In this document: positions 38,953-46,994 of the stretch, in pieces
Numbering within the stretch: position 1 is the stretch's first letter
Layout of the letters: the number at the start of each line of letters is the position of its first letter
NCBI RefSeq assembly: GCF_019139535.1
Contig: NZ_CP077073.1
Location: 1,500,001-1,564,000, forward strand
Length of the DNA stretch: 64,000 nucleotides
Reading direction: 5' to 3'
DNA from: Pseudomonas muyukensis
GTDB lineage: Bacteria; Pseudomonadota; Gammaproteobacteria; Pseudomonadales; Pseudomonadaceae
Made by a program: the position numbers and the translations under genes
Notes under the pieces: generated by a model
What the model was told of the DNA's origin: nothing
Database searches by the model: none
What the model saw: only the letters and a program-made list of their open reading frames with translations

Positions 38953-40119
38953 TCAAGCGGGGGGGCTAAAGTAGTCGCCTGAATGTTTGAAATTTAATGC
39001 TAGTTTATGGATGATTCGTTCAACTGGATCGCATACGGACTCGATGTCGGCTCGGTCAATTGTGCCGTTACCGAAACCGTGAAAAATCAAGTTTCTAATC
39101 AGGTAGTATCCCGTTTTTTCGCTATCTTTTTTCCCGGCTTTAGCTAGTACCGCTTCGCAAGCTCTTTCCACGTCCGCTACAAGGTCTCGATGACTGGCTG
39201 ACAAAAAGTCAAAAATCCGCTTGATTCGATAAGACTCTGCGCTCTTTCTTCCTAAGTCACCTACTAGATCTTTTGTTTTCCAGGCGTCGCTTGCGAACAC
39301 AGGGGTGTTTACTACCTTTAGAAAGTCTTGCACTACCCCTGTAAATACATGATGCATTAATATTTCAAAAAATTGGTACTGCAAGAAGAAGCGAACAATC
39401 GGATCGCAATCAGTTGCGTCAGCAGGTAGAACGTGGGAGACAAGGAATTGGAAACAGTTATCTCTCAATTCTTGGGGTACACCCGAAACGTAAATATCCT
39501 GTTCTTTTACAAACGAATCAGTGTTTTTTCGAGGCTTGAGTGTGCCTATGTCATGCGGGAAGATTTTTGCTTCAGCCAAGCTTATTTTGAATTCGCTAAC
39601 TAGCGACTTGGCTTCTTCTGAATCCTCGGAAAGGCGATCACTTCCGTAAATTACAACAATTATCTCGTCTTCGTAAAACTCTTCTAGGTCATAAGTTTCC
39701 CCCCAGGAAACGGTGATTCCCTGCTTTTGACCAATAGTTCCTCTTGTTAAATTGAAAATCGCACCTAACGCATAGCCAGAAATAACTTCTTTTTCAGTTT
39801 GGGTTATGGTTTTTCCAATCGAAAGGGTTGGTAGTGGGAATATGTAGCCGACAGCTTTTTGGGAGGAGTTCTCACTAGTCTTATACTTTATTCTGGAGAA
39901 GTCTCCGTCCTGCCAGTCATTGCTTTTGCATACGTCAAGTATATAATTGTACTGCCAGGCTAAATTGATGTCAGCGCTGTAGGTGGGGATGCGTATATAT
40001 ATATATTCGCCATCCGCACCTTTGAGTTCTAAGAGTGATGTCGACTCATTTCCTTCGGGTTTCTGTACGTTCCCCGTAGGCAAAAGCTCGAACTCTTCGT
40101 CATCATGCCAAACTTTCAT
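38953..40119 (-). CDS. putative HEPN-domain protein, second gene of the island operon
   Basis: This 388-aa AT-rich gene starts one base after the stop of the DGQHR-like gene, so the two are surely coupled. The C-terminal half is alpha-helical. It carries R342-N343-L-I-F-H347, an exact RNxxxH motif of HEPN ribonucleases, in the expected setting (YYLIRNLIFHGFGNG). The N-terminal half (1-200) is mixed and unrecognised. HEPN RNases are typical effectors of abortive infection and toxin systems, so an RNA-cleaving effector is a reasonable inference, not a demonstrated function. The frame opens 14 codons upstream; Met 40119 is chosen because of the spacing. Confidence 0.75.
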   Translation of the reverse strand: MKVWHDDEEFELLPTGNVQKPEGNESTSLLELKGADGEYIYIRIPTYSADINLAWQYNYILDVCKSNDWQDGDFSRIKYKTSENSSQKAVGYIFPLPTLSIGKTITQTEKEVISGYALGAIFNLTRGTIGQKQGITVSWGETYDLEEFYEDEIIVVIYGSDRLSEDSEEAKSLVSEFKISLAEAKIFPHDIGTLKPRKNTDSFVKEQDIYVSGVPQELRDNCFQFLVSHVLPADATDCDPIVRFFLQYQFFEILMHHVFTGVVQDFLKVVNTPVFASDAWKTKDLVGDLGRKSAESYRIKRIFDFLSASHRDLVADVERACEAVLAKAGKKDSEKTGYYLIRNLIFHGFGNGTIDRADIESVCDPVERIIHKLALNFKHSGDYFSPPA

Positions 40120-40120
40120 A

Positions 40121-41287
40121 TTAGAAAAGCTGCGTGCGCGTCTTGTGGAGCGCACCCTCAATGCTGGTTTTCAGGTCCTTGAATGAATCACCTTCAGAGT
40201 TTAGAAGTTCCCTGAAGTAAAATTGGAAGAACATTCGCTGTGCATTACCAATTTTCTTGGTGTTTTTTGAGATCCAGTCAAGTGCTGAATTTAATTCAAT
40301 CAAGAATTCTTGTGGTTCACAATCGAAATACAAATCATCGCAGATTTGTTGAATGTCTTCGAGGTTCTCAAGAACTTCCCTGTCTTTCAACTTGCCAATT
40401 GCTGCGCCGAAGCCAGCGAAAACCTGCGTTTTTTTAAAGCATTGTTTGGAGTCTTTGCCCCAAAGTGATTTTCCTTGAAGGTCATCCTTGGTGATTGATG
40501 TGCCGTTCACTAGCTCGATGACTTTGACAATAAACTTGTGAAGTGCGTTTACATATTCTTTGAAAAGGTCTCGGTTGTTGTTTTCGTGAGATAGCTTTTC
40601 TAAGCTGCGAATGTTCTCGAGCAGATCAGTTCGTTCCAGAGGTTGCTCATTTCGCTCCAGATATGAATTAAAGCCTTCGATTACATCTTTGAAATTATAT
40701 TCGTTAGGTTGAGTCGCATGTTCGCTATCGACTTCTCTGACGAATTTCAGCCCTTCCACTCCGGTATTATGATACTCCCAATACAACATTTCTATTTGCT
40801 GGCGCAAAGACATGGGTGTCTGTCCACTATTAAGAGTTAGCATTCTATACAAAATGCCAATCTTGTTTAGGCCCATGTATACTTCTACTCTAATAGGAGT
40901 GTCTCTTACGGCTGCTAAATCTTTTGGGGAAGTGTCGGCTATTACATCCTTAAAAGAATGTGTCCTCTGAAGTCCGTCAAGAATTAGTAAGTCCCCTTGG
41001 CGCTTAAGGATGGCAGTAATTATATCTTCGTCTTTTTTAGGTGTTGGCCTGCCGTTGTCCGCTACGTCATAGCTGAGTGCTAAGACGATGGGTGGGATAA
41101 CACAGCCTTTACGAATATCATCACGTAACAACGAATAGACTGTTTTTGAGGATGTTACTCGTTTGCGCTGGAAGGGGTTCTTGTCCATAGCCTCGCTAAT
41201 GAGATCTAGATACTCGCCCAGCGTAGTTTGTATTAGCACATTTTCAGAATTGATTCGTTGGTCGAAAATTCTAGATTTGACTTCCAT
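40121..41287 (-). CDS. DGQHR/ParB-like protein, first gene of the island operon
   Basis: This 388-aa AT-rich gene has AAGGATAAG ahead of ATG 41287. Residues about 100-165 hold ILDGLQRTHSFKDVI and, 45 residues later, LTLNSGQTPMSLRQQIE. These resemble the DGQHR/DndB and DUF262 (GmrSD N-domain) signatures, which belong to a ParB/Srx-like fold found in DNA modification and restriction systems. The C-terminal half is helical and unrecognised. With its HEPN partner it forms an unnamed two-gene module in the island. It could be a sensor or nuclease component. Confidence 0.75.
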   Translation of the reverse strand: MEVKSRIFDQRINSENVLIQTTLGEYLDLISEAMDKNPFQRKRVTSSKTVYSLLRDDIRKGCVIPPIVLALSYDVADNGRPTPKKDEDIITAILKRQGDLLILDGLQRTHSFKDVIADTSPKDLAAVRDTPIRVEVYMGLNKIGILYRMLTLNSGQTPMSLRQQIEMLYWEYHNTGVEGLKFVREVDSEHATQPNEYNFKDVIEGFNSYLERNEQPLERTDLLENIRSLEKLSHENNNRDLFKEYVNALHKFIVKVIELVNGTSITKDDLQGKSLWGKDSKQCFKKTQVFAGFGAAIGKLKDREVLENLEDIQQICDDLYFDCEPQEFLIELNSALDWISKNTKKIGNAQRMFFQFYFRELLNSEGDSFKDLKTSIEGALHKTRTQLF

Positions 41288-41582
41288 TTCTTATCCTTTG
41301 CATTTAGGTGTAATTTTGCGAAATATATCATAGCGCCATCATTATTTCCACTGCTTCTGTTTGTGCTGACTTTTTATATTTTGCAGACTGTAACTTTGGC
41401 GGGGTGCATTTGTGATTGTATTTTTTTATAGTTAATGTCAGGCGACGCTCTTGCGTTTCTATCTGGTGTCAAAAAGGCGTGTAATACAATGCGATATAGG
41501 TATTTATAAGGGTAGTTTTAGGGGTAGATTTTTTCCAATTATCTAGCGAACCTATTAGAAAACAACCGCATGCTGGGTTTGT
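41288..41582. other. right island end, promoter region of the two-gene operon
   Basis: An AT-rich stretch of about 295 bp without an ORF. On the minus strand TATGAT (complement of 41327-41332) could serve as a -10 box for the operon; no good -35 is seen. The remainder up to the right attachment site holds nothing recognisable. Confidence 0.5.
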
Positions 41583-41603
41583 CGACTCCTGTCTCCGCAC
41601 CAG
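41583..41603 (+). other. attR: imperfect copy of the tRNA-Thr 3' end
   Basis: CGACTCCTGTCTCCGCACC plus AG repeats the tRNA end at 34636-34658 with one substitution and one deletion. It marks the distal boundary of the roughly 7-kb island; base composition returns to normal after it. Confidence 0.75.
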
Positions 41604-41616
41604 CACCCAGAAGTCA

Positions 41617-41647
41617 CCGCAGTCCTTGCAGTGCGGGCGTTTTGTTT
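41617..41647 (+). terminator. weak terminator, probably the original one of tRNA-Thr
   Basis: CCGCA...TGCGG with a T-rich tail (GCGTTTTGTTTC) just beyond attR, where the pre-insertion downstream flank of tRNA-Thr would be expected. Confidence 0.45.
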
Positions 41648-41711
41648 CTAGCTATCTCAACAGGCCTCATCACTGACCAGATGTAGCTAACCTGCACGCG
41701 TCTGCTATGAC

Positions 41712-41790
41712 GTGGCTGCTGTACGCAGAAGACCATCTGGTCTGCCGGGTTATCTTTTCCTCGGTTCGCCAATCTGCGTACAGCTGCCAC
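41712..41790. repeat. three-way-junction repeat unit 1
   Basis: A 79-bp unit. Outer arms of 18 bp (GTGGCTGCTGTACGCAGA against TCTGCGTACAGCTGCCAC) pair with one mismatch. Inside are two hairpins, AGACC-ATCT-GGTCT and CCGGG...CCTCGG. See units 2 and 3. Confidence 0.75.
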
Positions 41791-41833
41791 CCTCACCACT
41801 CCGAACGTAATTTATATCGAGTGCGTTTTCACC

Positions 41834-41910
41834 ATGGCAGCAGTACGTGGGACACCTCCGGTGTGCCGGTCCCTTTCGTCCCGGTCGGCCAACCCACGTA
41901 CTGTTGCCAC
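41834..41910. repeat. three-way-junction repeat unit 2
   Basis: A 77-bp unit with the same architecture: outer arms ATGGCAGCAGTACGTGGG and CCCACGTACTGTTGCCAC, inner stems ACACC/GGTGT and CCGG/CCGG. Base changes against unit 1 occur on both sides of the stems. Confidence 0.75.
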
Positions 41911-42112
41911 CCAGATCCTTCATGCAAGCCATTTCCTACGTTTCCCATCGCCATTTCCTATCCCCAAGAACCTTGCACTAGAAGCCCCCAAGGAATAAAT
42001 TCCCTACCAGTCGCGGCAAATTCCGCGACCGGGTTTGGCGACCCGGATAAACTTGGCGCAGCAGCGCCCCACACGATTGCAGGCGCTTTTTTTGCGTCCG
42101 CAGCCTCGTGCC

Positions 42113-42190
42113 ATGGCGGCTGTGCGCGGGAGACCTTCGGGTTTGCCGGGTTCCAAGTTCCCGGTTCGCCAACCTGCGTACAGCTGCCAC
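42113..42190. repeat. three-way-junction repeat unit 3
   Basis: A 78-bp unit: outer arms ATGGCGGCTGTGCGCGGG and CCTGCGTACAGCTGCCAC (three G-T wobbles), inner stem AGACC-TTCG-GGTTT with a tetraloop, and CCGGG/CCCGG. It ends 53 nt before the small ORFs. Confidence 0.75.
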
Positions 42191-42243
42191 CCATTGTTTG
42201 GCGACAATGCGTGGTGGTTCCAACCTAACTTGGAGTCTCATGC

Positions 42244-42384
42244 ATGACCATCACACGTCTGTACAGGATCCTCGCATCCGCTCTCCGCCGCCCAACCCCC
42301 GCGGCCACCCCATCCCCCACCTTCTACCCAATCGACAGCCAGTCCCTCGCCGAACGCGCCAACCGGGAGGTGCCCCATGCCTGA
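42244..42384 (+). CDS. small 46-aa protein
   Basis: This short ORF begins MTITRLYRILASALRRPTPA and ends with AERANREVPHA. TGGAG lies 8 nt before ATG 42244, and the stop overlaps the start of the next small gene by 8 nt. It is basic with no clear family. Coupling to the next ORF is the best reason to believe it is real. Confidence 0.5.
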   Translation: MTITRLYRILASALRRPTPAATPSPTFYPIDSQSLAERANREVPHA

Positions 42385-42607
42385 CCATGAACGCCTGTCC
42401 ACCCTCCAGAGCTACGTCTGGACCCTCGAACTGCTCGGCGAGGCACTGGTCCAGCACGACGAGGTGCTGGAGTGCGAGCACAACCCGCAACTGAGCTTCC
42501 GCAACACAGCGGGCATCCACCAGGCGATCCGGATCATCAGCCGGTTGGCCAGCGAGCAGTTCGGCAAGCTGGAGGCGATGAAAGAGGTGTGTGTTTCTGA
42601 AGACTGA
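42377..42607 (+). CDS. small 76-aa hypothetical protein
   Basis: GGGAGGTG gives a strong ribosome binding site before ATG 42377. The product (MPDHERLSTLQSYVWTLELL...) is acidic and helical, without membrane segments. It is unrecognised. It overlaps the upstream 46-aa ORF. Confidence 0.65.
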   Translation: MPDHERLSTLQSYVWTLELLGEALVQHDEVLECEHNPQLSFRNTAGIHQAIRIISRLASEQFGKLEAMKEVCVSED

Positions 42608-42765
42608 TGCCGCGCATCATCGGGGCCGCTGTGCGGCCCTATTGCGTGGCGTGCCCTGATCGAGCGCCACTTGCACCGCCCAGTTCTCAACCAATCGCCA
42701 GAACAATATGGCTGCTTCACCCACCCCCATCTCGTATCATCAGCGCCTTCGCATCCGGAACGAAC

Positions 42766-43737
42766 TGTGTGAAATCGCCAACTGGAAAAGCGCCAACTGC
42801 CGCTGATGGGCCGAAGTGGGACGTCGCCGAGGCGGTCAATCAGCTCTCGTGGGACGACTTGCGCATCATCAAGACGCTCAGTGATTGCGGCAACCGTGCG
42901 GCGACGGCCAAGAAGCTTGGCATCAATGTCTCCACCGTTTCGCGCCGGGTGGCCCAGGTCGAGCGAACCCTCGGCATCGCGCTGTTCGACCACCGCAAGT
43001 CAGGCTACCTGCTCACCGCCGAGGGCGCGGAATTGCGAGCACTCGCCGAGCGCGTGGAGCTGGATATCGTCAGCGTCACGCGGCGTGTTTCACGTTCAGG
43101 CCAAGGCCCGCTGGGGAAACTTCGCATTACCACCAGCGACTCGCTGCTGCTGTACTTCTTCACCCCCATCATCGCGGACTTCAAGGCCCTGAACGAGGGG
43201 ATCAGCCTCGAGGTGCTGGTGGGCAATGAAACCCTCAGCCTCGCCCGGGACGAGTCGGATATCGCCATTCGGGCGACGAGAAAACCTGCGGAAAGCCTGG
43301 TGGGCCGTAAGCTGGCGAACATTGCCTGGGCGCCTTACTGCAGCGCCAAGCAGATGACTGGCGAGCCCTTGTTCGAAGAGGGGCAGGCATGGGTGTCCTA
43401 CTCGGCAGCGCTCAGCGGGTTGAGGGCGACACGCTATGTCGAAAGCCGGGTCGCCGCGGAGCGCATTGCCTACCGCACCGATTCCGTTGCAGCCGCAAGC
43501 GTTGCTATCGCGGCGGGCCTGGGGTTTGGATTTTTGCCCTGCATGCTGGGCGACATCACCCCGGGGTTGGTACGCGCAGGCCCGGTGGTGCCAGAGCTTC
43601 AGGACGAGTTGTGGCTGCTGACGCACCAGGACATTCGCAAGTCGTGGCGCGTCAAAGCATTCATGACCTTCTGCGCCGCTGCCGTGGCCAGTCAAAAGCC
43701 CTTGGTCGAGGGGCAGTCGGTACTCCCGGTCGCCTGA
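42766..43737 (+). CDS. LysR-family transcriptional regulator
   Basis: This roughly 323-aa protein has an N-terminal HTH (WDDLRIIKTLSDCGNRAATA, VSTVSRRVAQVERTLG) and a LysR substrate-binding domain. The start is uncertain: GTG 42766 gives a normal LysR length, while the open frame begins at 42607. It converges on the ridA-like gene and may control the neighbouring hydrolase genes; this is inferred from location only. Confidence 0.85.
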   Translation, partial: CVKSPTGKAPTAADGPKWDVAEAVNQLSWDDLRIIKTLSDCGNRAATAKKLGINVSTVSRRVAQVERTLGIALFDHRKSGYLLTAEGAELRALAERVELDIVSVTRRVSRSGQGPLGKLRITTSDSLLLYFFTPIIADFKALNEGISLEVLVGNETLSLARDESDIAIRATRKPAESLVGRKLANIAWAPYCSAKQMTGEPLFEEGQAWVSYSAALSGLRATRYVESRVAAERIAYRTDSVAAASVAIAAGLGFGFLPCMLGDITPGLVRAGPVVPELQDELWLLTHQDIRKSWRVKAFMTFCAAAVASQKPLVEGQSVLPVA

Positions 43738-43756
43738 TCGCAACCGGGAGTGCAGC

Positions 43757-44218
43757 TTAGATGTCCCGGGCGCCAATCACGGCCTTGCAGGCGATCTCGA
43801 TCAATTGCGGGCGCTGGGCAAGCCTCGACACCCCAATGATATTGCTCGCGCACTGCGGCCGCTCAGTGCCGTAGGCCGCCTTGCGCACTTTGCCGACCAC
43901 CGCGAAGGCAGCGTCCATATCCAGTACATAGAGCGTTTCCTCGACAACGTCTTGCAGCGTCGCGCCATACAAGGCGAGCAGCTTTGAGATGTTGTCGTAG
44001 GCGACCTGCATCTGCTCGCCCATCGACGAGAAATCACTGGGCTTGCCGTCGGCGTTCAGTGGCGCCGGGGCTACCAGGTTGCCGGCCTCGTCATGGTTGA
44101 ACTGGCCTGATACGTAGATCTCGTTGCCTACCCGCCGTGCCTGCGGATAGCCATACGCCTCCTCCCAGGCAACGCCCCAGTAGGCGGTCTGCTTGTTGAA
44201 CGGTTGTGAAGCTGCCAT
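43757..44218 (-). CDS. RidA (YjgF/YER057c/UK114) family protein
   Basis: This 153-aa protein has the RidA-like segments VGNEIYVSGQFNHDEAG and QDVVEETLYVLDMDAA. Family members hydrolyse reactive enamines/imines or act in specific catabolic pathways. AGGAG six bases before ATG 44218 fixes the start. It is divergent from the YcaC-like hydrolase gene, with which it may share a promoter region. Confidence 0.85.
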   Translation of the reverse strand: MAASQPFNKQTAYWGVAWEEAYGYPQARRVGNEIYVSGQFNHDEAGNLVAPAPLNADGKPSDFSSMGEQMQVAYDNISKLLALYGATLQDVVEETLYVLDMDAAFAVVGKVRKAAYGTERPQCASNIIGVSRLAQRPQLIEIACKAVIGARDI

Positions 44219-44461
44219 TGCATTCTCCTGCACATGACGGACCGGCTTAGTCCGAATGGAAGGGCGAATGCTAGCAGCGCGGCTGCGTATTCAATGGCGC
44301 AAAAATGAGCCGGCAGGGGCGCAAAAGTGCGCCACCGGCAGGCGCTTTGTTTCGTTATCTTTTGCTCGTCCTCAAGCAACGACGCTGAGGCGAGCACTCG
44401 TGGCGACGGTAATGCCTGCAACGGGGGCGATCGAACTTCATCACATTGAAAGGAAACAACA

Positions 44462-45145
44462 ATGAGCAATCCTAAGACTGAAGTCCTGACCCCGTTCAAC
44501 AGCCAACTGATCTTCATCGACCAGCAGCCGCAGATGGCCTTCGGCGTGCAGAGCATCGACCGGCAAACACTGAAGAACAACACCGTTGGCCTGGCCAAGG
44601 CCGCGAAGATTTTCAATATCCCCACCACCTTCACCACGGTCGAGACGCAAAGCTTCTCGGGCCACACCTACCCCGAGCTGCTCGCGGTGTTCCCCGACGC
44701 GCCGCTGCTGGAGCGCACCTCGATGAACTCCTGGGATGACCAGAAGGTGCGCGACGCACTCAAGCGCAATGGCCGCAACAAGATCATCGTCTCCGGCTTG
44801 TGGACCGAGGTCTGCAACGCCACCTTCGCCCTGTCGGCAATGAACGATGCCGGCTATGAAATCTACATGGTCGCCGACGCCTCCGGCGGCACCACCAAGG
44901 AAGCCCACGATTACGCCATGCAGCGCATGATCCAGGCCGGCGTGGTACCGGTGACCTGGCAGCAGGTGTTGCTGGAATGGCAGCGGGACTGGAAGAACCG
45001 CGACACCTACGACGCCGTGATGGCGCTGGTCAAGGAACATTCCGGCGCCTATGGCATGGGCGTCGACTACGCCTACACCATGGTGCACAAGGCGCCTGAG
45101 CGCGTTCAGCATGGCCCCACCTTGGCACCTGTCGCTGCTGCCTGA
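44462..45145 (+). CDS. isochorismatase-like cysteine hydrolase, YcaC type
   Basis: This 227-aa protein has the isochorismatase fold: Asp20 in LIFIDQQPQMAFG and the nucleophile Cys118 in SGLWTEVCNATFALSAM. The overall pattern (FTTVETQ, AGYEIYMVADASGG, MIQAGVVPVTWQQV) matches YcaC-like hydrolases, whose substrate is unknown. AAAGGAAAC precedes ATG 44462. Confidence 0.88.
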   Translation: MSNPKTEVLTPFNSQLIFIDQQPQMAFGVQSIDRQTLKNNTVGLAKAAKIFNIPTTFTTVETQSFSGHTYPELLAVFPDAPLLERTSMNSWDDQKVRDALKRNGRNKIIVSGLWTEVCNATFALSAMNDAGYEIYMVADASGGTTKEAHDYAMQRMIQAGVVPVTWQQVLLEWQRDWKNRDTYDAVMALVKEHSGAYGMGVDYAYTMVHKAPERVQHGPTLAPVAAA

Positions 45146-45307
45146 GCCATCGCCAGCCCCTGCCCTGGGGCTGTTCACTGACGTGCGAAGGGTGCGCAGT
45201 GGGCTGATCCGAATCAACGAGCCTGGCCTGGAACCTCTGCGGTCTCCAGCGGCCAGCGCTGCTCGGGTCAGGCGCGCGCATCCTGCTACCTGGATTGATG
45301 GGTGTGT

Positions 45308-45694
45308 ATGAACAAGGACAACTCCACCGTGCTGGCGACGCTCACCCTGGCTTCGACAGGGCAGCTCAAATCCTGGCAGTTGAGAACGGCCACACAGCTG
45401 ATGCTGGACAGGCTGGATACCTGCCTATCGGTGACTGAAATCGCCAAGGCGTGTGCATTGTCGCGCAGTCACTTCTCACGCATGTTCAAGGAAAGTACCC
45501 GGATGTCCCCGCAACAATGGTTGCGTGAACAGCGGGTGATGAAGAGCAGGGAGCTATTGAAGACGTCCACGATGTTGCTCGCAGAGATCGCCCTGGAATG
45601 CGGCTTCTGCGATCAATCGCACTTCTGCCGCACCTTCGTGAAGGCTGAAGGCATGACACCGAAGGCTTGGCAGCAACAAGTTGTCTGCACTTGA
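45308..45694 (+). CDS. short AraC-family transcriptional regulator
   Basis: This 128-aa protein is almost only the AraC DNA-binding domain: two HTH motifs (SVTEIAKACALSRSHFSRMF and LLAEIALECGFCDQSHFCRTF) and no effector domain. GTG 45302 is an alternative start. It lies between the hydrolase and the esterase on the same strand, 39 nt before the latter, and is likely a local regulator. Confidence 0.88.
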   Translation: MNKDNSTVLATLTLASTGQLKSWQLRTATQLMLDRLDTCLSVTEIAKACALSRSHFSRMFKESTRMSPQQWLREQRVMKSRELLKTSTMLLAEIALECGFCDQSHFCRTFVKAEGMTPKAWQQQVVCT

Positions 45695-45733
45695 CCCTCT
45701 GACTACCGCCTCAACAGAAACAGGGGAAATGAA

Positions 45734-46747
45734 TTGAACGTTTTGACCAAAACACTCGCGGGCTCGCTGCTTGCCTTGTCGATCGGTAACGCATTCGCCG
45801 GCGCTGGCGTCGAGCACAGCACCCAGGCATTCCTCGATGCCTTGAACGCGGGCGGGGGCACACCCATCGAGCAGCTTTCGCCGAAGGACGCCCGCGCGGT
45901 GCTGGCCGGCGCTCAGGCCGGGGTGAAACTGACACTGCCCAAGGCGGATGTCAGCGAAAAGACCATCAGCGTCGATGGCCAGGCCATCCGCTTGACCATC
46001 GTGCGCCCGGCGGGGGTGAAGGGGACCTTGCCGGTGTTCATGTACTTCCACGGCGGCGGCTGGGTGCTCGGCGACTTCCCGACCCATGAGCGCCTGGTGC
46101 GCGACCTGGTCGTCGGGTCTGGGGCGGTGGCGGTGTTCGTCAACTACACCCCGTCCCCAGAGGCGCACTACCCGACGGCGATCAACCAGGCCTACGCGGC
46201 CACCCGATGGGTGGCCGAGCACGGCAAGGACATCGATGTCGACGGCAAGCGCCTGGCGGTAGCGGGCAACAGTGTCGGCGGCAACATGGCGGCGGTGGTC
46301 AGCCTGATGGCCAAGGACAAAGGCACCCCGGCCATCAAGTACCAGGTGCTGCTGTGGCCGGTGACCGACGCCAACTTCGAGACCGCGTCGTACAACCAGT
46401 ACGCCGAGGGGCACTTCCTCACCCGCAACATGATGAAGTGGTTCTGGGACAACTACACCACCGACCCCAAGCAACGTGCCGAGATCTACGCCTCGCCGCT
46501 GCGCGCGACCACCGAGCAGTTGCAAGGCTTGCCGCCAGCGCTGGTGCAGACGGCGAGTGCCGATGTACTGCGTGATGAAGGCGAAGCCTACGCTCGCAAG
46601 CTGGACCAAGCCGGCGTGCCAGTCACGGCGGTGCGCTACAACGGCATGATCCATGACTACGGCTTGCTGAACGTGGTCAGCCAGGTGCCGGCGGTGCGCG
46701 CTGCAATGCTGCAGGCAGGCGAGGCGCTGAAAGTGCATTTGCAGTGA
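45734..46747 (+). CDS. secreted alpha/beta hydrolase, hormone-sensitive lipase family
   Basis: This 337-aa esterase-like protein has a signal peptide ending AFA (residue 22). The oxyanion motif HGGGW is at 106-110, the nucleophile S180 is in GNSVGG, and D277 and H307 complete the triad. The start codon is TTG with AGGGGAAA upstream; the nearby ATG 45728 is stopped after two codons. It is predicted to be periplasmic or secreted; the substrate is unknown. Confidence 0.88.
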   Translation: MNVLTKTLAGSLLALSIGNAFAGAGVEHSTQAFLDALNAGGGTPIEQLSPKDARAVLAGAQAGVKLTLPKADVSEKTISVDGQAIRLTIVRPAGVKGTLPVFMYFHGGGWVLGDFPTHERLVRDLVVGSGAVAVFVNYTPSPEAHYPTAINQAYAATRWVAEHGKDIDVDGKRLAVAGNSVGGNMAAVVSLMAKDKGTPAIKYQVLLWPVTDANFETASYNQYAEGHFLTRNMMKWFWDNYTTDPKQRAEIYASPLRATTEQLQGLPPALVQTASADVLRDEGEAYARKLDQAGVPVTAVRYNGMIHDYGLLNVVSQVPAVRAAMLQAGEALKVHLQ

Positions 46748-46841
46748 GCCCACCCAAGCCCGCAGGTGGATGCCCTGAAAGGGCGATCAATGCGGGCAGC
46801 GATAAAACTGCCATTCAGTTAGCGCTTCATCGCACTTATTG

Positions 46842-46941
46842 GGGGCTGCTTTGCAGCCCTTCGCGGGTAAACCCGCTCCTACACGTACAGCGTTCGATTC
46901 AGCGTTTGCGCAATCCTGTTGGAGCGGGTTTACCCGCAGAG
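46842..46941. repeat. REP pair, GCGGGTAAACCCGC class
   Basis: GCGGGTAAACCCGCTCC-TACA and TGTTGGAGCGGGTTTACCCG-C face each other across about 35 bp. This is a third REP class. Confidence 0.85.
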
Positions 46942-46994
46942 CGATAACGGACTGGCAGCCGGCTTTTGGGTCGACAACCTATCGCCAGGCGGCC

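Noticed and set aside
41712..42190. CRISPR array
   Set aside because: Only three units, spaced irregularly (about 122 and 279 bp), each folding on itself and varying in sequence. There are no constant direct repeats with spacers and no cas genes.
41614..42494. Short ORFs over the structured repeats (for example minus-strand frames with AAVRRLAN)
   Set aside because: The repeated peptide comes from the conserved arms of the structured units. There are no ribosome binding sites, and the arms are explained by base pairing.
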